A DNA stretch of 64,000 bases from Brasilonema angustatum HA4187-MV1 (GCA_019359695.1 JAHHGV010000013.1:62001-126000), one strand, 5' to 3'; counted from the stretch's first letter, positions 1 to 8,250 are shown. Program-made: numbers and translations. Notes: a model not told the origin generated them from the letters alone.

Positions 1-539
1 TTTTCCAGCGGTTTTTTTGCTTCCTCTTGAGTTGGCTGAGGTAGCGGTTCGGTTTCTAGTTCTTGTAAAACTGGCTGGGGTGTTGGTGCTACTAGAAACG
101 GTAGTGCTTGCTGGGCAACTGGTTGACTTTCAAGTTGTTTGGGTGGTTCGCTACTGTCAAGTATGCTGCCTAGAGTACTCGCGGTGATAAATTGATAGAC
201 TTTGCTTCCGTCTTCGGAGTTAACCGCGCTGGCAGCAAATTCCGATGCTTTCGTATCTAGGTAGCGTTTTGCTCTTTCCCCAGGAAAATTGCCCTTGATT
301 GCCAAATCCATTGGTGTAATCTTGCCTTGGTTTTCCCGAATCAGTTGATGGAAAATCGGGTTTACCTTCTGGCACCACTTTTGCCATGTGTAAAGTTGCC
401 AGACATTGAAAGCCAACACAAGTAGGATTAGTGCCAGCCAAATTCGCCAAGTAGCAACGACGAAAATAATTAAAAACGAGATTGGCAAAAGTAGAACTAG
501 AAAACCCTTGCCGTCACTTTCTATAGTTTTTTCACTCAT
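1..539 (-). CDS. Partial membrane-anchored protein, C-terminus outside window
   Basis: The frame opens with ATG at 539 and stays open for about 179 codons to the window edge. Residues 12-45 are strongly hydrophobic and look like two closely spaced membrane segments (FLVLLLPISFLIIFVVA, then a stretch rich in L, A and I). A soluble middle part follows, then a Pro/Gln/Glu-rich tail. I do not recognise the family and the C-terminus is missing. Its start lies 360 bases from the divergent Yrl RNA. Confidence 0.6.
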   Translation of the reverse strand, partial: MSEKTIESDGKGFLVLLLPISFLIIFVVATWRIWLALILLVLAFNVWQLYTWQKWCQKVNPIFHQLIRENQGKITPMDLAIKGNFPGERAKRYLDTKASEFAASAVNSEDGSKVYQFITASTLGSILDSSEPPKQLESQPVAQQALPFLVAPTPQPVLQELETEPLPQPTQEEAKKPLE

Positions 540-738
540 GCCGATAACTGCCAAGTGACTGTGTGTGGAAATAATAATATATCTTGGCAAAAATTGGGAA
601 CATTATTTGTGTTATTCGTCAGTTTGCCAAAAAAGATTTCGGCAAAACCGAATAGAAGCTATAAGTTTCTCCTCCCAAAGCCCCTTGTGTGATGTGTGGA
701 GAGATATAAAGTTATGAGAAAATTTTTTACCCCAGCCC

Positions 739-767
739 TTGACATTATATAATACATATACTACATT
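739..767 (+). promoter_or_regulatory. Candidate sigma70-type promoter of the Yrl-rsr unit
   Basis: A perfect TTGACA hexamer at 739-744 is followed after 17 bases by TACATT at 762-767. This would start transcription near 775 and leave a leader of about 125 bases before the tRNA-like RNA. The prediction rests on hexamers and spacing only. Confidence 0.4.
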
Positions 768-848
768 ATAAATAACAAGCACATGCTTATAAAAAATTCA
801 ATTTTCAGGCGTGGAGAATGCGTTAAAAATTAAAAACGTTTCTTCTGA

Positions 849-894
849 TTTTGAATTTTGTTAGCGCAGCGGGACGCAGTCCATTTTGAATTTT
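849..894 (+). repeat. 46-base dispersed repeat, copy 1
   Basis: This sequence recurs on the other strand at 16789-16834 with about three mismatches. It contains the small palindrome GGAC-GCA-GTCC flanked by TTTTGAATTTT-like arms. One copy abuts the Yrl RNA and the other lies between pstS and pstC. Confidence 0.6.
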
Positions 895-899
895 ACTTG

Positions 900-1022
900 T
901 GGCGGGTAGCTCAGTTGGTAGAGCGCCAATATCCTTATTCAACTCTTGCCTGAAAAGGACGAAGAATGAGGGTTATCGTTTGAAGCACGGGAGGTCGCAG
1001 GTTCAAATCCTGCCCCGCCACC
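900..1022 (+). ncRNA. Y-RNA-like (Yrl) RNA with tRNA-like body, next to Ro60
   Basis: A near-complete tRNA body is present but no anticodon arm. The acceptor strand TGGCGGG (900-906) pairs with CCCGCCA (1014-1020). The D arm is GCTC/GAGC (909-924) with loop AGTTGGTA. The T arm is GCAGG/CCTGC (997-1013) with loop TTCAAAT. The anticodon arm is replaced by 66 bases (925-990) holding an 8-bp stem, CCTTATTC (933-940) with GAATGAGG (964-971, one G-U). No CCA is encoded. Bacterial YrlA RNAs have this architecture and sit beside Ro60 genes, and the TROVE gene starts 37 bases downstream. The likely role is to tether or gate Ro60. Alternatives are a tRNA pseudogene or an intron-bearing tRNA, but no group I intron core of the usual size fits here and no anticodon stem can be rebuilt. 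Confidence 0.78.
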
Positions 1023-1058
1023 TTCCATTTTTGCCTGCAAAGGCTGGGAGAGAAAGCC

Positions 1059-2660
1059 GTGAATTACAAATTCTTTACTCAAAAAAAGACAGCAACGCCG
1101 CAGACTCAGCCTATCCCTGGACAAGAAGCCCAGATGATCCAAGGACGTTCTGGTGGTTGGATGTTCGATGCTGATGTTTGGAAGATGCTGCAGCGTTGTT
1201 TGCTGATTGGCACGGCAAAAAGCACTTATTATGCGGGCAAAAATGAATTGACAGAAGATTTTGTTGAGGTGATAAGACAGGCGATCGCCGAAGATCCTCA
1301 GCGAGTCGCACAAGAAATCCTTTCTGCCAGCGATGGACGCGCCATTAACAACAGTGCGCCTATTCTTGCGCTGGTTCTACTGTCGATGGGTGAGTCGCCA
1401 GAAGCCAAAAAAGCATTTGGTGAAATTTTCCCGCAAGTTGTCCGCACAGGCAGCCATTTTTACGAATGGCTGAACTACACTAAGTCTTTGCGGGGATTTG
1501 GTAAAGTTGTACGCGAAGCTGGAAAAAATTGGTTTTTACGGGAAGATGTTAAGGGTTTGGCTTACCAGTTGCTGAAGTACCAGCAACGTTATGACTTCTC
1601 CAACCGAGATGCTTTGCGGCTGTTCCATGTCAAACCACCTACAGAAGATCATCAACAACTGTTTGAGTGGGTAGTCAAAGGATGGGAAGTCTTGCCAACA
1701 GAAATCCCATCTGCGGCGTTAGCACAGATTTGGTGGTATGAGTGGCTCAAGCGCAATCCAGATCAGACTCACGAAGCTATTGTCCAAGGACGCCTAACCC
1801 ATGAAATGGCTGCACCTGTGGGCAAGATGGATAAATCTGCTTGGCAGTTGCTGTTTAACGAAATGCCAATTGGTGCATTGTTGCGTAACTTAGGTTCACT
1901 CACTGAAATCGGTGTTTTAACATCTGATGAACTTGTCAACTTGCAGCGAGTTGAAGCGGTTCTCAACAACAAAGAACATTTGCGTAAAAGTCGCATTCAT
2001 CCAATTGATGTTTTAAAAGCACTCAAAACATATGAGTCTGGTGGGAAATTGGGACGCAGCAAAAAGACTTGGAACCCAGTTCACAAAATTGTGGACATTT
2101 TAGAAAAAGCAGTGGAACTATCTTTTGATGTCGTGCAACCCACAGGCAAAGTGTTCATGCACGCTGTTGACGTGTCTGGTTCTATGGGTTCTCCAATTGC
2201 GGATATGGGACTAACTTGTTGTGAAGTCGCCGCAACAATGGCACTAGTCACAGCAAAAGCAGAGACAAGCTATATGATTCGTGGTTTTTCCACTCAATTT
2301 TACAACTTGGGTATCACCGCCGAAGATACTTTCCGTTCAGCGGTTGACAAAGCGAGTGACAAAAACTTTGGTGGAACAGATGCATCTGTTGCTTACGAGT
2401 GGATGATTAGGAAAAAGTATAAGGCTGATGTCATCTGCTTTTGGACTGACAATGAATCTTGGGCAGGTGACAAGCATCCAAGTCAAGCATTGGCTGAGTA
2501 TCGCAACAAGGTAAATCCTAATATCAAAGCAGTGTACATCACACTTGCACCTTATCAGATTACTTTGGTAGATCCGAACGATCCACTGTCTTGGGATTTG
2601 GGCGGCTTCGATCCAGGAACGCCTCGGATTATTCAGATGCTGGCTACGGGTGAATTGTGA
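1059..2660 (+). CDS. rsr: Ro60-family RNA-binding ring protein (TROVE + vWA domains)
   Basis: The 533-aa product starts at GTG 1059 behind GGGAGAG and matches bacterial Ro60/Rsr in length. The N-terminal two thirds form the alpha-helical TROVE region. The C-terminal vWA domain carries a full MIDAS: DVSGSMG near residue 371, GGTD near 445 and a TDN motif near 465. Ro60 proteins form a ring that binds misfolded RNA ends in the cavity and Y RNAs on the outer face; in bacteria they partner with exoribonucleases in rRNA maturation and stress survival. The Yrl RNA immediately upstream suggests one transcription unit. RtcB/RtcA RNA-repair genes, common partners elsewhere, are absent nearby. Confidence 0.93.
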   Translation: MNYKFFTQKKTATPQTQPIPGQEAQMIQGRSGGWMFDADVWKMLQRCLLIGTAKSTYYAGKNELTEDFVEVIRQAIAEDPQRVAQEILSASDGRAINNSAPILALVLLSMGESPEAKKAFGEIFPQVVRTGSHFYEWLNYTKSLRGFGKVVREAGKNWFLREDVKGLAYQLLKYQQRYDFSNRDALRLFHVKPPTEDHQQLFEWVVKGWEVLPTEIPSAALAQIWWYEWLKRNPDQTHEAIVQGRLTHEMAAPVGKMDKSAWQLLFNEMPIGALLRNLGSLTEIGVLTSDELVNLQRVEAVLNNKEHLRKSRIHPIDVLKALKTYESGGKLGRSKKTWNPVHKIVDILEKAVELSFDVVQPTGKVFMHAVDVSGSMGSPIADMGLTCCEVAATMALVTAKAETSYMIRGFSTQFYNLGITAEDTFRSAVDKASDKNFGGTDASVAYEWMIRKKYKADVICFWTDNESWAGDKHPSQALAEYRNKVNPNIKAVYITLAPYQITLVDPNDPLSWDLGGFDPGTPRIIQMLATGEL

Positions 2661-2682
2661 TAGATAAATTTGCTAATTTATT

Positions 2683-2713
2683 GCCTCCACAACATGGGGG
2701 CTTTTGTTTTTTT
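2683..2713 (+). terminator. Rho-independent terminator after rsr
   Basis: GCCTCC (2683-2688) pairs with GGGGGC (2696-2701) and is followed by TTTTGTTTTTTT. It lies 22 bases past the rsr stop and closes the Yrl-rsr unit. Confidence 0.75.
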
Positions 2714-2799
2714 GGGGTAAAGTGCGATATCTGAAGACAAGCTACTATGAGTCTACGCACCATTGTTAAAATATCCACAGAAGCTGCAAGTGGCAAGAT

Positions 2800-3219
2800 A
2801 TGTCAGCCAAGGATAGATTTCACGATACAGTAAAAATAGCGCTTCAGAAAGATGGGTGGTTGATTACAGATGATCCACTACGTATTCGTATCAGTTCTAC
2901 AACAAAACTGTACATCGACTTGGGCGCAGAGAAAATTATTGCAGCTGAGCGCGATGGACAAAAAATTGCCGTTGAAATCAAAAGTTTTTTGGCTGCTTCT
3001 AGAATGGCAGAATTCCATACAGCAATTGGACAATATATCAACTACCGCTACGCTTTAGTGGATTTTGGCTATAAACACACTCTATATTTAGCAGTACCCT
3101 TAATTACTTATGATGATTTTTTGACACAGCCATTTGTTCAGTCAGTGATTCAACGTAGTCAAGTAAATTTACTCATTTACGATGACGAAAAAGAGGAAGT
3201 TGTGCGATGGCAAAGCTAG
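2800..3219 (+). CDS. xisH: XisH-family protein (fdxN-element excision controlling factor type)
   Basis: The 139-aa product has the typical XisH layout: an opening AKDRFHD motif, an IDLGAEK stretch and VEIKSF near residue 65, followed by HTAIGQY. The D/E-x-K pattern (DLG...VEIK) suggests a PD-(D/E)XK nuclease-like fold. XisH was defined in Anabaena as needed with XisI for excision of the fdxN element, but most cyanobacterial copies have no known element. Its stop overlaps the start of xisI by 13 bases, so the pair is translationally coupled. No recombinase or nif gene is near. Confidence 0.9.
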   Translation: MSAKDRFHDTVKIALQKDGWLITDDPLRIRISSTTKLYIDLGAEKIIAAERDGQKIAVEIKSFLAASRMAEFHTAIGQYINYRYALVDFGYKHTLYLAVPLITYDDFLTQPFVQSVIQRSQVNLLIYDDEKEEVVRWQS

Positions 3220-3542
3220 ATAAATACCGAGAGTATATTCAGCAATTACTCACGAAATATGCAGCGCGTGATTCTGGTGAAGATGGTGTAGAAGCGCAGA
3301 CAATTTTTGACACAAAGCATGATCATTATCAGCTGATATACGTAGGTTGGCACAATCGGCGGCGGATTTATGGACCTGTGATGCATTTGGATATCAAGGA
3401 TGGCAAGATTTGGATTCAGTGGAATGGTACGGAAGATGACATTGCTGCTGAATTAGTCGAGATGGGTGTAGCAAAGCAGGATATTGTCCTGGGTTTCCAC
3501 ACGCCTCATATGCGACAGTTTACGGATTTTGCTGTTGGATAG
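3207..3542 (+). CDS. xisI: XisI-family protein, partner of XisH
   Basis: The 111-aa product carries the XisI hallmarks: an N-terminal DKYREYIQ helix, a QLIYVGWHNRRRIYG strand-turn motif, and a C-terminal IVLGFHTPHMRQFT motif. It overlaps xisH by 13 bases in another frame. XisI is the partner protein in all described pairs. The compact two-gene overlap resembles toxin-antitoxin organisation, but that function is inference. Confidence 0.9.
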   Translation: MAKLDKYREYIQQLLTKYAARDSGEDGVEAQTIFDTKHDHYQLIYVGWHNRRRIYGPVMHLDIKDGKIWIQWNGTEDDIAAELVEMGVAKQDIVLGFHTPHMRQFTDFAVG

Positions 3543-3548
3543 TTAAGA

Positions 3549-3613
3549 GGCGATACGCTTTGCGTCAAGCAAGCGGGCGTGGCCACATTCAGGCGATACG
3601 CGTAGCGTCAAGC
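3549..3613. repeat. Two tandem copies of a GCGATACGC...GCGTCAAGC repeat
   Basis: Two similar units, ggcgatacgctttgcgtcaa and ggcgatacgcgtagcgtcaa, lie about 45 bases apart and run into the 3' end of the next gene. Each can fold on its ACGC/GCGT arms. Short palindromic repeats of this sort are common between cyanobacterial genes. Confidence 0.5.
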
Positions 3614-4147
3614 CTCTGCTGTATTCCCCTCTTTATAAGTTGTCATGATATAAGTTTCCTGCTCAAAGGGTTTAAATCCCCGCTTAAGATAATTGCTAAG
3701 TGCCGCTGGATGGTCTAACGTGCAGGTATATACCGAAATGCGATGAGTTGCCTTTTTCCAAGCCTGCTCAATTGCTATTGTCAACAGATACTTACCTAGT
3801 CCACGTCCTGTATACTCCTTGAGTAGTCCAAAGTAGGCAATTTCAACTGAGCCATCTTCGTATTGCTCTAACTCAAAGTAACCGCTAGGTGCTCCTGTGT
3901 AATAAAGCACCCACAATGAAATGCTTGGTTGACTGAGGTGTGTTTGAATCTGCTCATCTGTCCAACTGCTACGATACACCCAATAATACTCACGTCCAAC
4001 TTCACTATATAGGTAACGGTAAAAGGATGCAGGACAATCAAAAACCTGAGTAACGTGTGCGCAATGATCGCCTACGATCTTTACTGGGTTATGCTCATCG
4101 GGCGATCGCATTTGGAGGTGAGTTCTTGTAACTTCGATGCTTTTCAT
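3608..4147 (-). CDS. GNAT-family N-acetyltransferase
   Basis: The product is about 179 aa from ATG 4147 (a TTG two codons upstream is less likely). The central part has the GNAT core: strand SGYFELEQYEDG, then IAYFGLLKEYTGRGLGKYLL with the acetyl-CoA binding Q/R-x-x-G-x-G type loop, then a helix with AIEQAWKK. The C-terminal NYLKRGFKPFEQE motif is the usual last strand. The substrate cannot be read from sequence. It is convergent with xisHI. Confidence 0.85.
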   Translation of the reverse strand: MKSIEVTRTHLQMRSPDEHNPVKIVGDHCAHVTQVFDCPASFYRYLYSEVGREYYWVYRSSWTDEQIQTHLSQPSISLWVLYYTGAPSGYFELEQYEDGSVEIAYFGLLKEYTGRGLGKYLLTIAIEQAWKKATHRISVYTCTLDHPAALSNYLKRGFKPFEQETYIMTTYKEGNTAEA

Positions 4148-4540
4148 ACTCAAAACTTTACAGAAGAAAAAGGAAAATATCTACTTCTGTAGACCTTTCA
4201 ATACAGTCCCAAGACAGAAGATAAACTTTTTTAATCTTGATAACAATAATAATCCGTCGGGAATCTGGTAGAGTCGTCCCCCTAGCGGTTACACCTGCTC
4301 ACGTTGTTCAGTTGTGCTACTAGGTGAACCACAAAGTTACTAAGAAAATTTAACTAAAGCCAGAGGGCTTGTCAAAAAATCATCCCCAGAAAACTTGACA
4401 AAACAAGAGATTTAAGAGATTTGATTGCAGACAGCAAAATCCAAAATTAAAATCAAAATCAAGATAGATGCAGCTGTAACTAAAATTAGTTGAAAATAGA
4501 AGCAAAAATCAGTACTTTGCTTTTGATTCTCCCGAAAGTC
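4148..4540. other. Divergent intergenic region, no gene seen
   Basis: These 393 AT-rich bases separate the acetyltransferase from the first glutathione reductase gene. I see no convincing RNA, operator or terminator. Confidence 0.4.
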
Positions 4541-5890
4541 ATGACATTCGATTACGACCTGTTTGTGATTGGTGCTGGTCCAGGAGGACTGGCAGCAGCT
4601 AAGGCAGCAGCAAGCTATGGCGTCCGTGTCGCTATTGCCGAACAAGAAGCCGTCGGTGGTACTTGTGTCAATCGCGGCTGCGTACCCAAAAAATTGATTG
4701 TCTACGCTGCTGATTTCGCCTTGCAAAACCAGATAGCACACAGCTACGGTTGGAGTGACGGCCAAAGCCACTTTGATTGGACACAATTCATCAAGTCTGT
4801 ATACCAGCATATCGAAGGCATTCACCATTCGTATTCTAAGCAGTTCCAACAAGCTGGCATTGAATTGATTCGGGGTCATGCGACTTTCGTCGATCCTCAC
4901 ACTGTCGAGATTAACGAACGCAAATATACGGCTGATAAGATTTTAATTGCTGTGGGTGGGGGCGCTAATAAGCCAAACATTCCAGGTATTGAATACGCCA
5001 TTACTTCCCGCCAGATGTTTGATTTACCCTACTTACCCAAACGCTTAGCAATTATTGGCGGCGGCTATATTGGTGTGGAATTTTCCAGCATGATGAACGC
5101 TTTTGGGTGCGATGTCACGCTCATTGACCATGATGAGATGATTTTATCAGGATTTGATGAGGACATTCGCTTGGGTGTTCAAGAAAGTTTCAACAAAAGG
5201 GGAATTCGCTTTATTGGCAACAGTAGCCTCAAACAGATCAAATACTCAGAAGAAAAATTGGTGTTAACCATAACTGGCGATTCCCAGAAAACAATTGCGG
5301 CGGATACTATATTGATTGCTACAGGTCGTATTCCAAATACCAAAAATCTAGGTTTGGAAAACGCTGGAGTAGAACTTGAGGAAAAAGGCGCAATAAAAGT
5401 CGATGACTACAACCGCACAACTGAGGAAAACATTTTTGCCGTGGGTGATTGCACTAATCGTCTGCAATTAAGCCCAGTTGCCAAAGCAGAAGGTCGTGCT
5501 TTTGCCAATACAGTTTTTGGCAAAAAACCCCAAAAAGTTGATTATGAACTAGCCCCCTCTGCTGTTTTTGCCCGTCCAGAAGCAGCAGCTGTTGGTATGA
5601 CCGAAGCAGAAGCACGGGAAAAATTTGGTGAAATTGTAAAATGTTACAGCGTTCACTTTCAACCAATGCTATTTCAAATGACAGAAAAGGACGAACAAGC
5701 TACGATAAAAATAGTAGTGAATGGTGAATCTGAACGCGTTTTGGGCGCTCACATGGTTGGTGAACATGCCGCAGATATCATTCAAAGTCTTGCTGTTGCT
5801 ATTCGCAAGGGTATTACCAAGCAAGACATAGATGAGACAATTGGCATTCATCCCACAACAGGTGAGGAGTTTCTTTTTCATTCCCTGTAA
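4541..5890 (+). CDS. Glutathione-reductase-type flavoenzyme, paralogue A
   Basis: A 449-aa class I disulfide oxidoreductase. FAD is bound by GAGPGG (residues 11-16). The redox-active pair is C42/C47 in GGTCVNRGCVPKK. The NAD(P)H Rossmann motif is GGGYIGVEF, and the C-terminal catalytic motif is IHPTTGEEF. After the second Rossmann strand it reads IDHDEMILSGF: the two arginines that bind the NADPH 2'-phosphate in typical glutathione reductases are absent and an acidic residue is present, suggesting NADH preference or another dinucleotide. ATG 4541 is chosen because a TTG 17 codons upstream adds only unrelated residues. Paralogue B follows 255 bases downstream, so the pair is a tandem duplication. 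Confidence 0.85.
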   Translation: MTFDYDLFVIGAGPGGLAAAKAAASYGVRVAIAEQEAVGGTCVNRGCVPKKLIVYAADFALQNQIAHSYGWSDGQSHFDWTQFIKSVYQHIEGIHHSYSKQFQQAGIELIRGHATFVDPHTVEINERKYTADKILIAVGGGANKPNIPGIEYAITSRQMFDLPYLPKRLAIIGGGYIGVEFSSMMNAFGCDVTLIDHDEMILSGFDEDIRLGVQESFNKRGIRFIGNSSLKQIKYSEEKLVLTITGDSQKTIAADTILIATGRIPNTKNLGLENAGVELEEKGAIKVDDYNRTTEENIFAVGDCTNRLQLSPVAKAEGRAFANTVFGKKPQKVDYELAPSAVFARPEAAAVGMTEAEAREKFGEIVKCYSVHFQPMLFQMTEKDEQATIKIVVNGESERVLGAHMVGEHAADIIQSLAVAIRKGITKQDIDETIGIHPTTGEEFLFHSL

Positions 5891-5969
5891 GGAAATCACT
5901 CAATGGTGTCAACAAAACATACCTGAACTTTGCGAGAATAAAATTGTACAGCAAAGAATGGGAATTTAT

Positions 5970-6028
5970 GGCACAACGAATTGAGTGAGGGTTATCTGAG
6001 TGCGATTAGGAAATCATTTCGTTGTGCC
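5970..6028. repeat. 11-bp inverted repeat between the two reductase genes
   Basis: GGCACAACGAA (5970-5980) is perfectly complementary to TTCGTTGTGCC (6018-6028) across a 37-base loop. It has no strong T-run, so it is more likely an RNA structure or a small element than a terminator. Confidence 0.5.
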
Positions 6029-6145
6029 TCAAAACTTTTCTTAAAAAGATACCATCTCACCTACAGGATATTAACTTTCATTGGTGGAGTGGTATCAAGT
6101 TTTTTTAATGATTCTTAAGGACTTAATTAACGGAAGCTAAAAACT

Positions 6146-7525
6146 ATGACATATGATTACGACCTATTTGTCATTGGTGCTGGTTCTGGCGGTTTGGCTG
6201 CTTCCAAACGCGCTGCAAGTTACGGGGCAAAAGTAGCGATCGCCGAAAATGACTTAGTGGGTGGAACCTGTGTGATTCGTGGCTGTGTTCCCAAAAAACT
6301 GATGGTGTACGCATCCCACTTTCCCGGATTGTTTCATGATGCAGCTGGTTATGGCTGGAAGGTGGGTGAAGCACAACTAGACTGGGAACGTTTCATCACA
6401 ACAATAGATAAGGAAGTTCGCCGACTCTCACAACTGCACATCAACTTTCTAGACAAAGCAGGAGTCCAACTTTTACAAGGTCGTGCTACCCTGATAGACC
6501 CGCATACAGTAGAAGTGGATGGACGTAAAGTTACAGCAGACAAAATTTTGATTGCTGTCGGAGGACGTCCTATCAAACCTGATGTATCAGGAATGGAACA
6601 TGCCATAACTTCCAACGAAATCTTTCACCTCAAAGAACAACCAAAACATATCGTCATTATTGGTTCAGGCTATATCGGCTCAGAATTCGCCTCTATCATG
6701 CGCGGATTAGGCTCTCAAGTGACGCAAATTATCCGCAAAGACTTGATTTTGAGAGGTTTTGATGAAGACATCCGCCTTGAAATACAAGAAGGAATGATCA
6801 ACCACGGAGTGCGGTTCATCAAGAATACTGTAGTAAAAGCCGTGGAACAAGTTCCAGAAGGTTTAAAACTGACGTTATCAGGAGAACATACTGAACCACT
6901 GACTGCTGATGTGTTTTTAGTAGCAACAGGTCGCTCACCTAATGTAAAAGGATTAGGTTTAGAAAATGTTGGAGTTGATATTGTTGAAACTTCCAGCGAA
7001 GGACCAGCATATAACACCATGAACGCGATCGCTGTCAACGAATACAGTCAAACTTCTCAACCGAATATTTTTGCTGTAGGTGATGTTACTGACAGAATTA
7101 ATCTCACTCCTGTAGCGATAGGCGAAGGTCGTGCTTTTGCAGACAGTGAATACGGTGGTAACCGCCGCGTGTTCAGTCACGAAGATGTCGCCACAGCCGT
7201 ATTTACCACACCAGAAGCTGCTACAGTTGGTATGACCGAAGCTGAAGCACGTTCTAAATTCGGTGACGACGGAGTGAAAATTTATCGCACTCGCTTCCGT
7301 CCGTTATTCCACAGTTTGACAGGCTCATCAGAAAAGACAATGATGAAGTTGATAGTCGATGCTAACACAGATAAAGTGTTAGGCGCTCATATGGTGGGTG
7401 AAAGCGCAGGTGAAATTATTCAAGGTGTGGCGATCGCCGTGAAAATGGGCGCAACCAAAAAAGACTTTGATGCTACTGTTGGTATCCATCCTACATCAGC
7501 AGAAGAATTCGTCACCATGCGCTAA
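6146..7525 (+). CDS. gor: Glutathione reductase (NADPH), paralogue B
   Basis: A 459-aa protein with FAD motif GAGSGG, the disulfide C42/C47 in GGTCVIRGCVPKK, and NAD(P)H motif GSGYIGSEF followed by IIRKDLILRGF. These R/K and R residues match the NADPH-phosphate clamp of glutathione reductases. The dimer-interface catalytic motif is GIHPTSAEEF. A cyanobacterial-type insertion (SSEGPAYNTMNAI) lies in the central region. The start has GGAAG ten bases upstream. The enzyme keeps glutathione reduced in the cytosol. It is the canonical copy; the upstream paralogue has diverged in cofactor residues. Confidence 0.93.
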   Translation: MTYDYDLFVIGAGSGGLAASKRAASYGAKVAIAENDLVGGTCVIRGCVPKKLMVYASHFPGLFHDAAGYGWKVGEAQLDWERFITTIDKEVRRLSQLHINFLDKAGVQLLQGRATLIDPHTVEVDGRKVTADKILIAVGGRPIKPDVSGMEHAITSNEIFHLKEQPKHIVIIGSGYIGSEFASIMRGLGSQVTQIIRKDLILRGFDEDIRLEIQEGMINHGVRFIKNTVVKAVEQVPEGLKLTLSGEHTEPLTADVFLVATGRSPNVKGLGLENVGVDIVETSSEGPAYNTMNAIAVNEYSQTSQPNIFAVGDVTDRINLTPVAIGEGRAFADSEYGGNRRVFSHEDVATAVFTTPEAATVGMTEAEARSKFGDDGVKIYRTRFRPLFHSLTGSSEKTMMKLIVDANTDKVLGAHMVGESAGEIIQGVAIAVKMGATKKDFDATVGIHPTSAEEFVTMR

Positions 7526-7568
7526 ACAAGTTAGCTACACCCGCCCCTTTGGGGCTTGGTCAAACTTC

Positions 7569-8210
7569 ATGTCTGGTGAATTTATTTATCTTCACGGCTT
7601 TGCATCAAGTCCTGATTCTGCAAAAGCAAAGTACATACGTACTTGCTTTGCACAAGCCAATATCAAGTTAAAAATCCCTGATTTGAATGCTGGCGATTTT
7701 TCTCACCTGACAATCACTCGCCAGCTTTCTCAAATTGCGTCCGAATTCAATCATGATTCTACACCAGTCACGCTTATTGGTTCCAGTTTGGGTGGTTTGA
7801 GCGCCGCCCATCTGGGACAGCAATATCCACAAGTGCAAGGCCTCGTCCTTTTAGCGCCTGCTTTTGGGTTTTTATGCCATTGGTTACCCAAGTTAGGAGA
7901 TGAGGCGATACAGCGTTGGCAAAAAGAAAGATATCTGATGGTTTACCACTATCGGGAGGAGAAACAACTTCCTCTAAGTTACGATTTCGTGACAGACGCT
8001 CGTCAATACAAAGAGGAGGCGTTGCAACGTCCCATCCCCACCCTTATCCTGCACGGACGACATGATGAGGTGATTCCTATTCAAGCCAGTCATGATTTTG
8101 CCCAAAACCGTCCTTGGGTGGAGTTGATAGAACTTGACAGCGATCACGGTTTAGGTAATGTCATGGCAGAAATTTGGCAGACAATTCGGCTCTTTTGTCA
8201 GTTTCCATAA
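7569..8210 (+). CDS. YqiA/UPF0227-type alpha/beta-hydrolase (esterase)
   Basis: The product is 213 aa from ATG 7569. It begins with the family motif YLHGFASSP, has the nucleophile elbow GSSLGG near residue 75, a downstream acid in LHGRHDEVIP and a late histidine in DSDHGL. These give a complete Ser-Asp-His triad in a minimal hydrolase without a lid domain. Reported family members hydrolyse short acyl esters; the physiological substrate is unknown. It follows gor by 43 bases on the same strand and may be co-transcribed. Confidence 0.85.
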   Translation: MSGEFIYLHGFASSPDSAKAKYIRTCFAQANIKLKIPDLNAGDFSHLTITRQLSQIASEFNHDSTPVTLIGSSLGGLSAAHLGQQYPQVQGLVLLAPAFGFLCHWLPKLGDEAIQRWQKERYLMVYHYREEKQLPLSYDFVTDARQYKEEALQRPIPTLILHGRHDEVIPIQASHDFAQNRPWVELIELDSDHGLGNVMAEIWQTIRLFCQFP

Positions 8211-8250
8211 AGTTGTATAATCAACGATCCTTAGTCATTGATTATTTTTT

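Larger units (their letters stand above)
540..899. other. Divergent intergenic region, leader of the Yrl/Ro60 locus
   Basis: No gene is visible here. The stretch is AT-rich and holds the likely promoter of the downstream RNA at 739-767 and a 46-base dispersed repeat at 849-894 that ends five bases before the tRNA-like RNA. Confidence 0.5.

Noticed and set aside
900-1020. Ordinary tRNA gene
   Set aside because: Acceptor, D and T arms fit, but no anticodon stem can be formed and 66 bases replace it; the Ro60 neighbour favours a Yrl RNA.
939-1313. Minus-strand frame of 124 codons over the RNA and rsr start
   Set aside because: It is antisense to a structured RNA and the well-supported rsr gene.
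2800-3542. Remnant of an excised developmental element
   Set aside because: No recombinase gene or flanking direct repeats were seen around xisHI.
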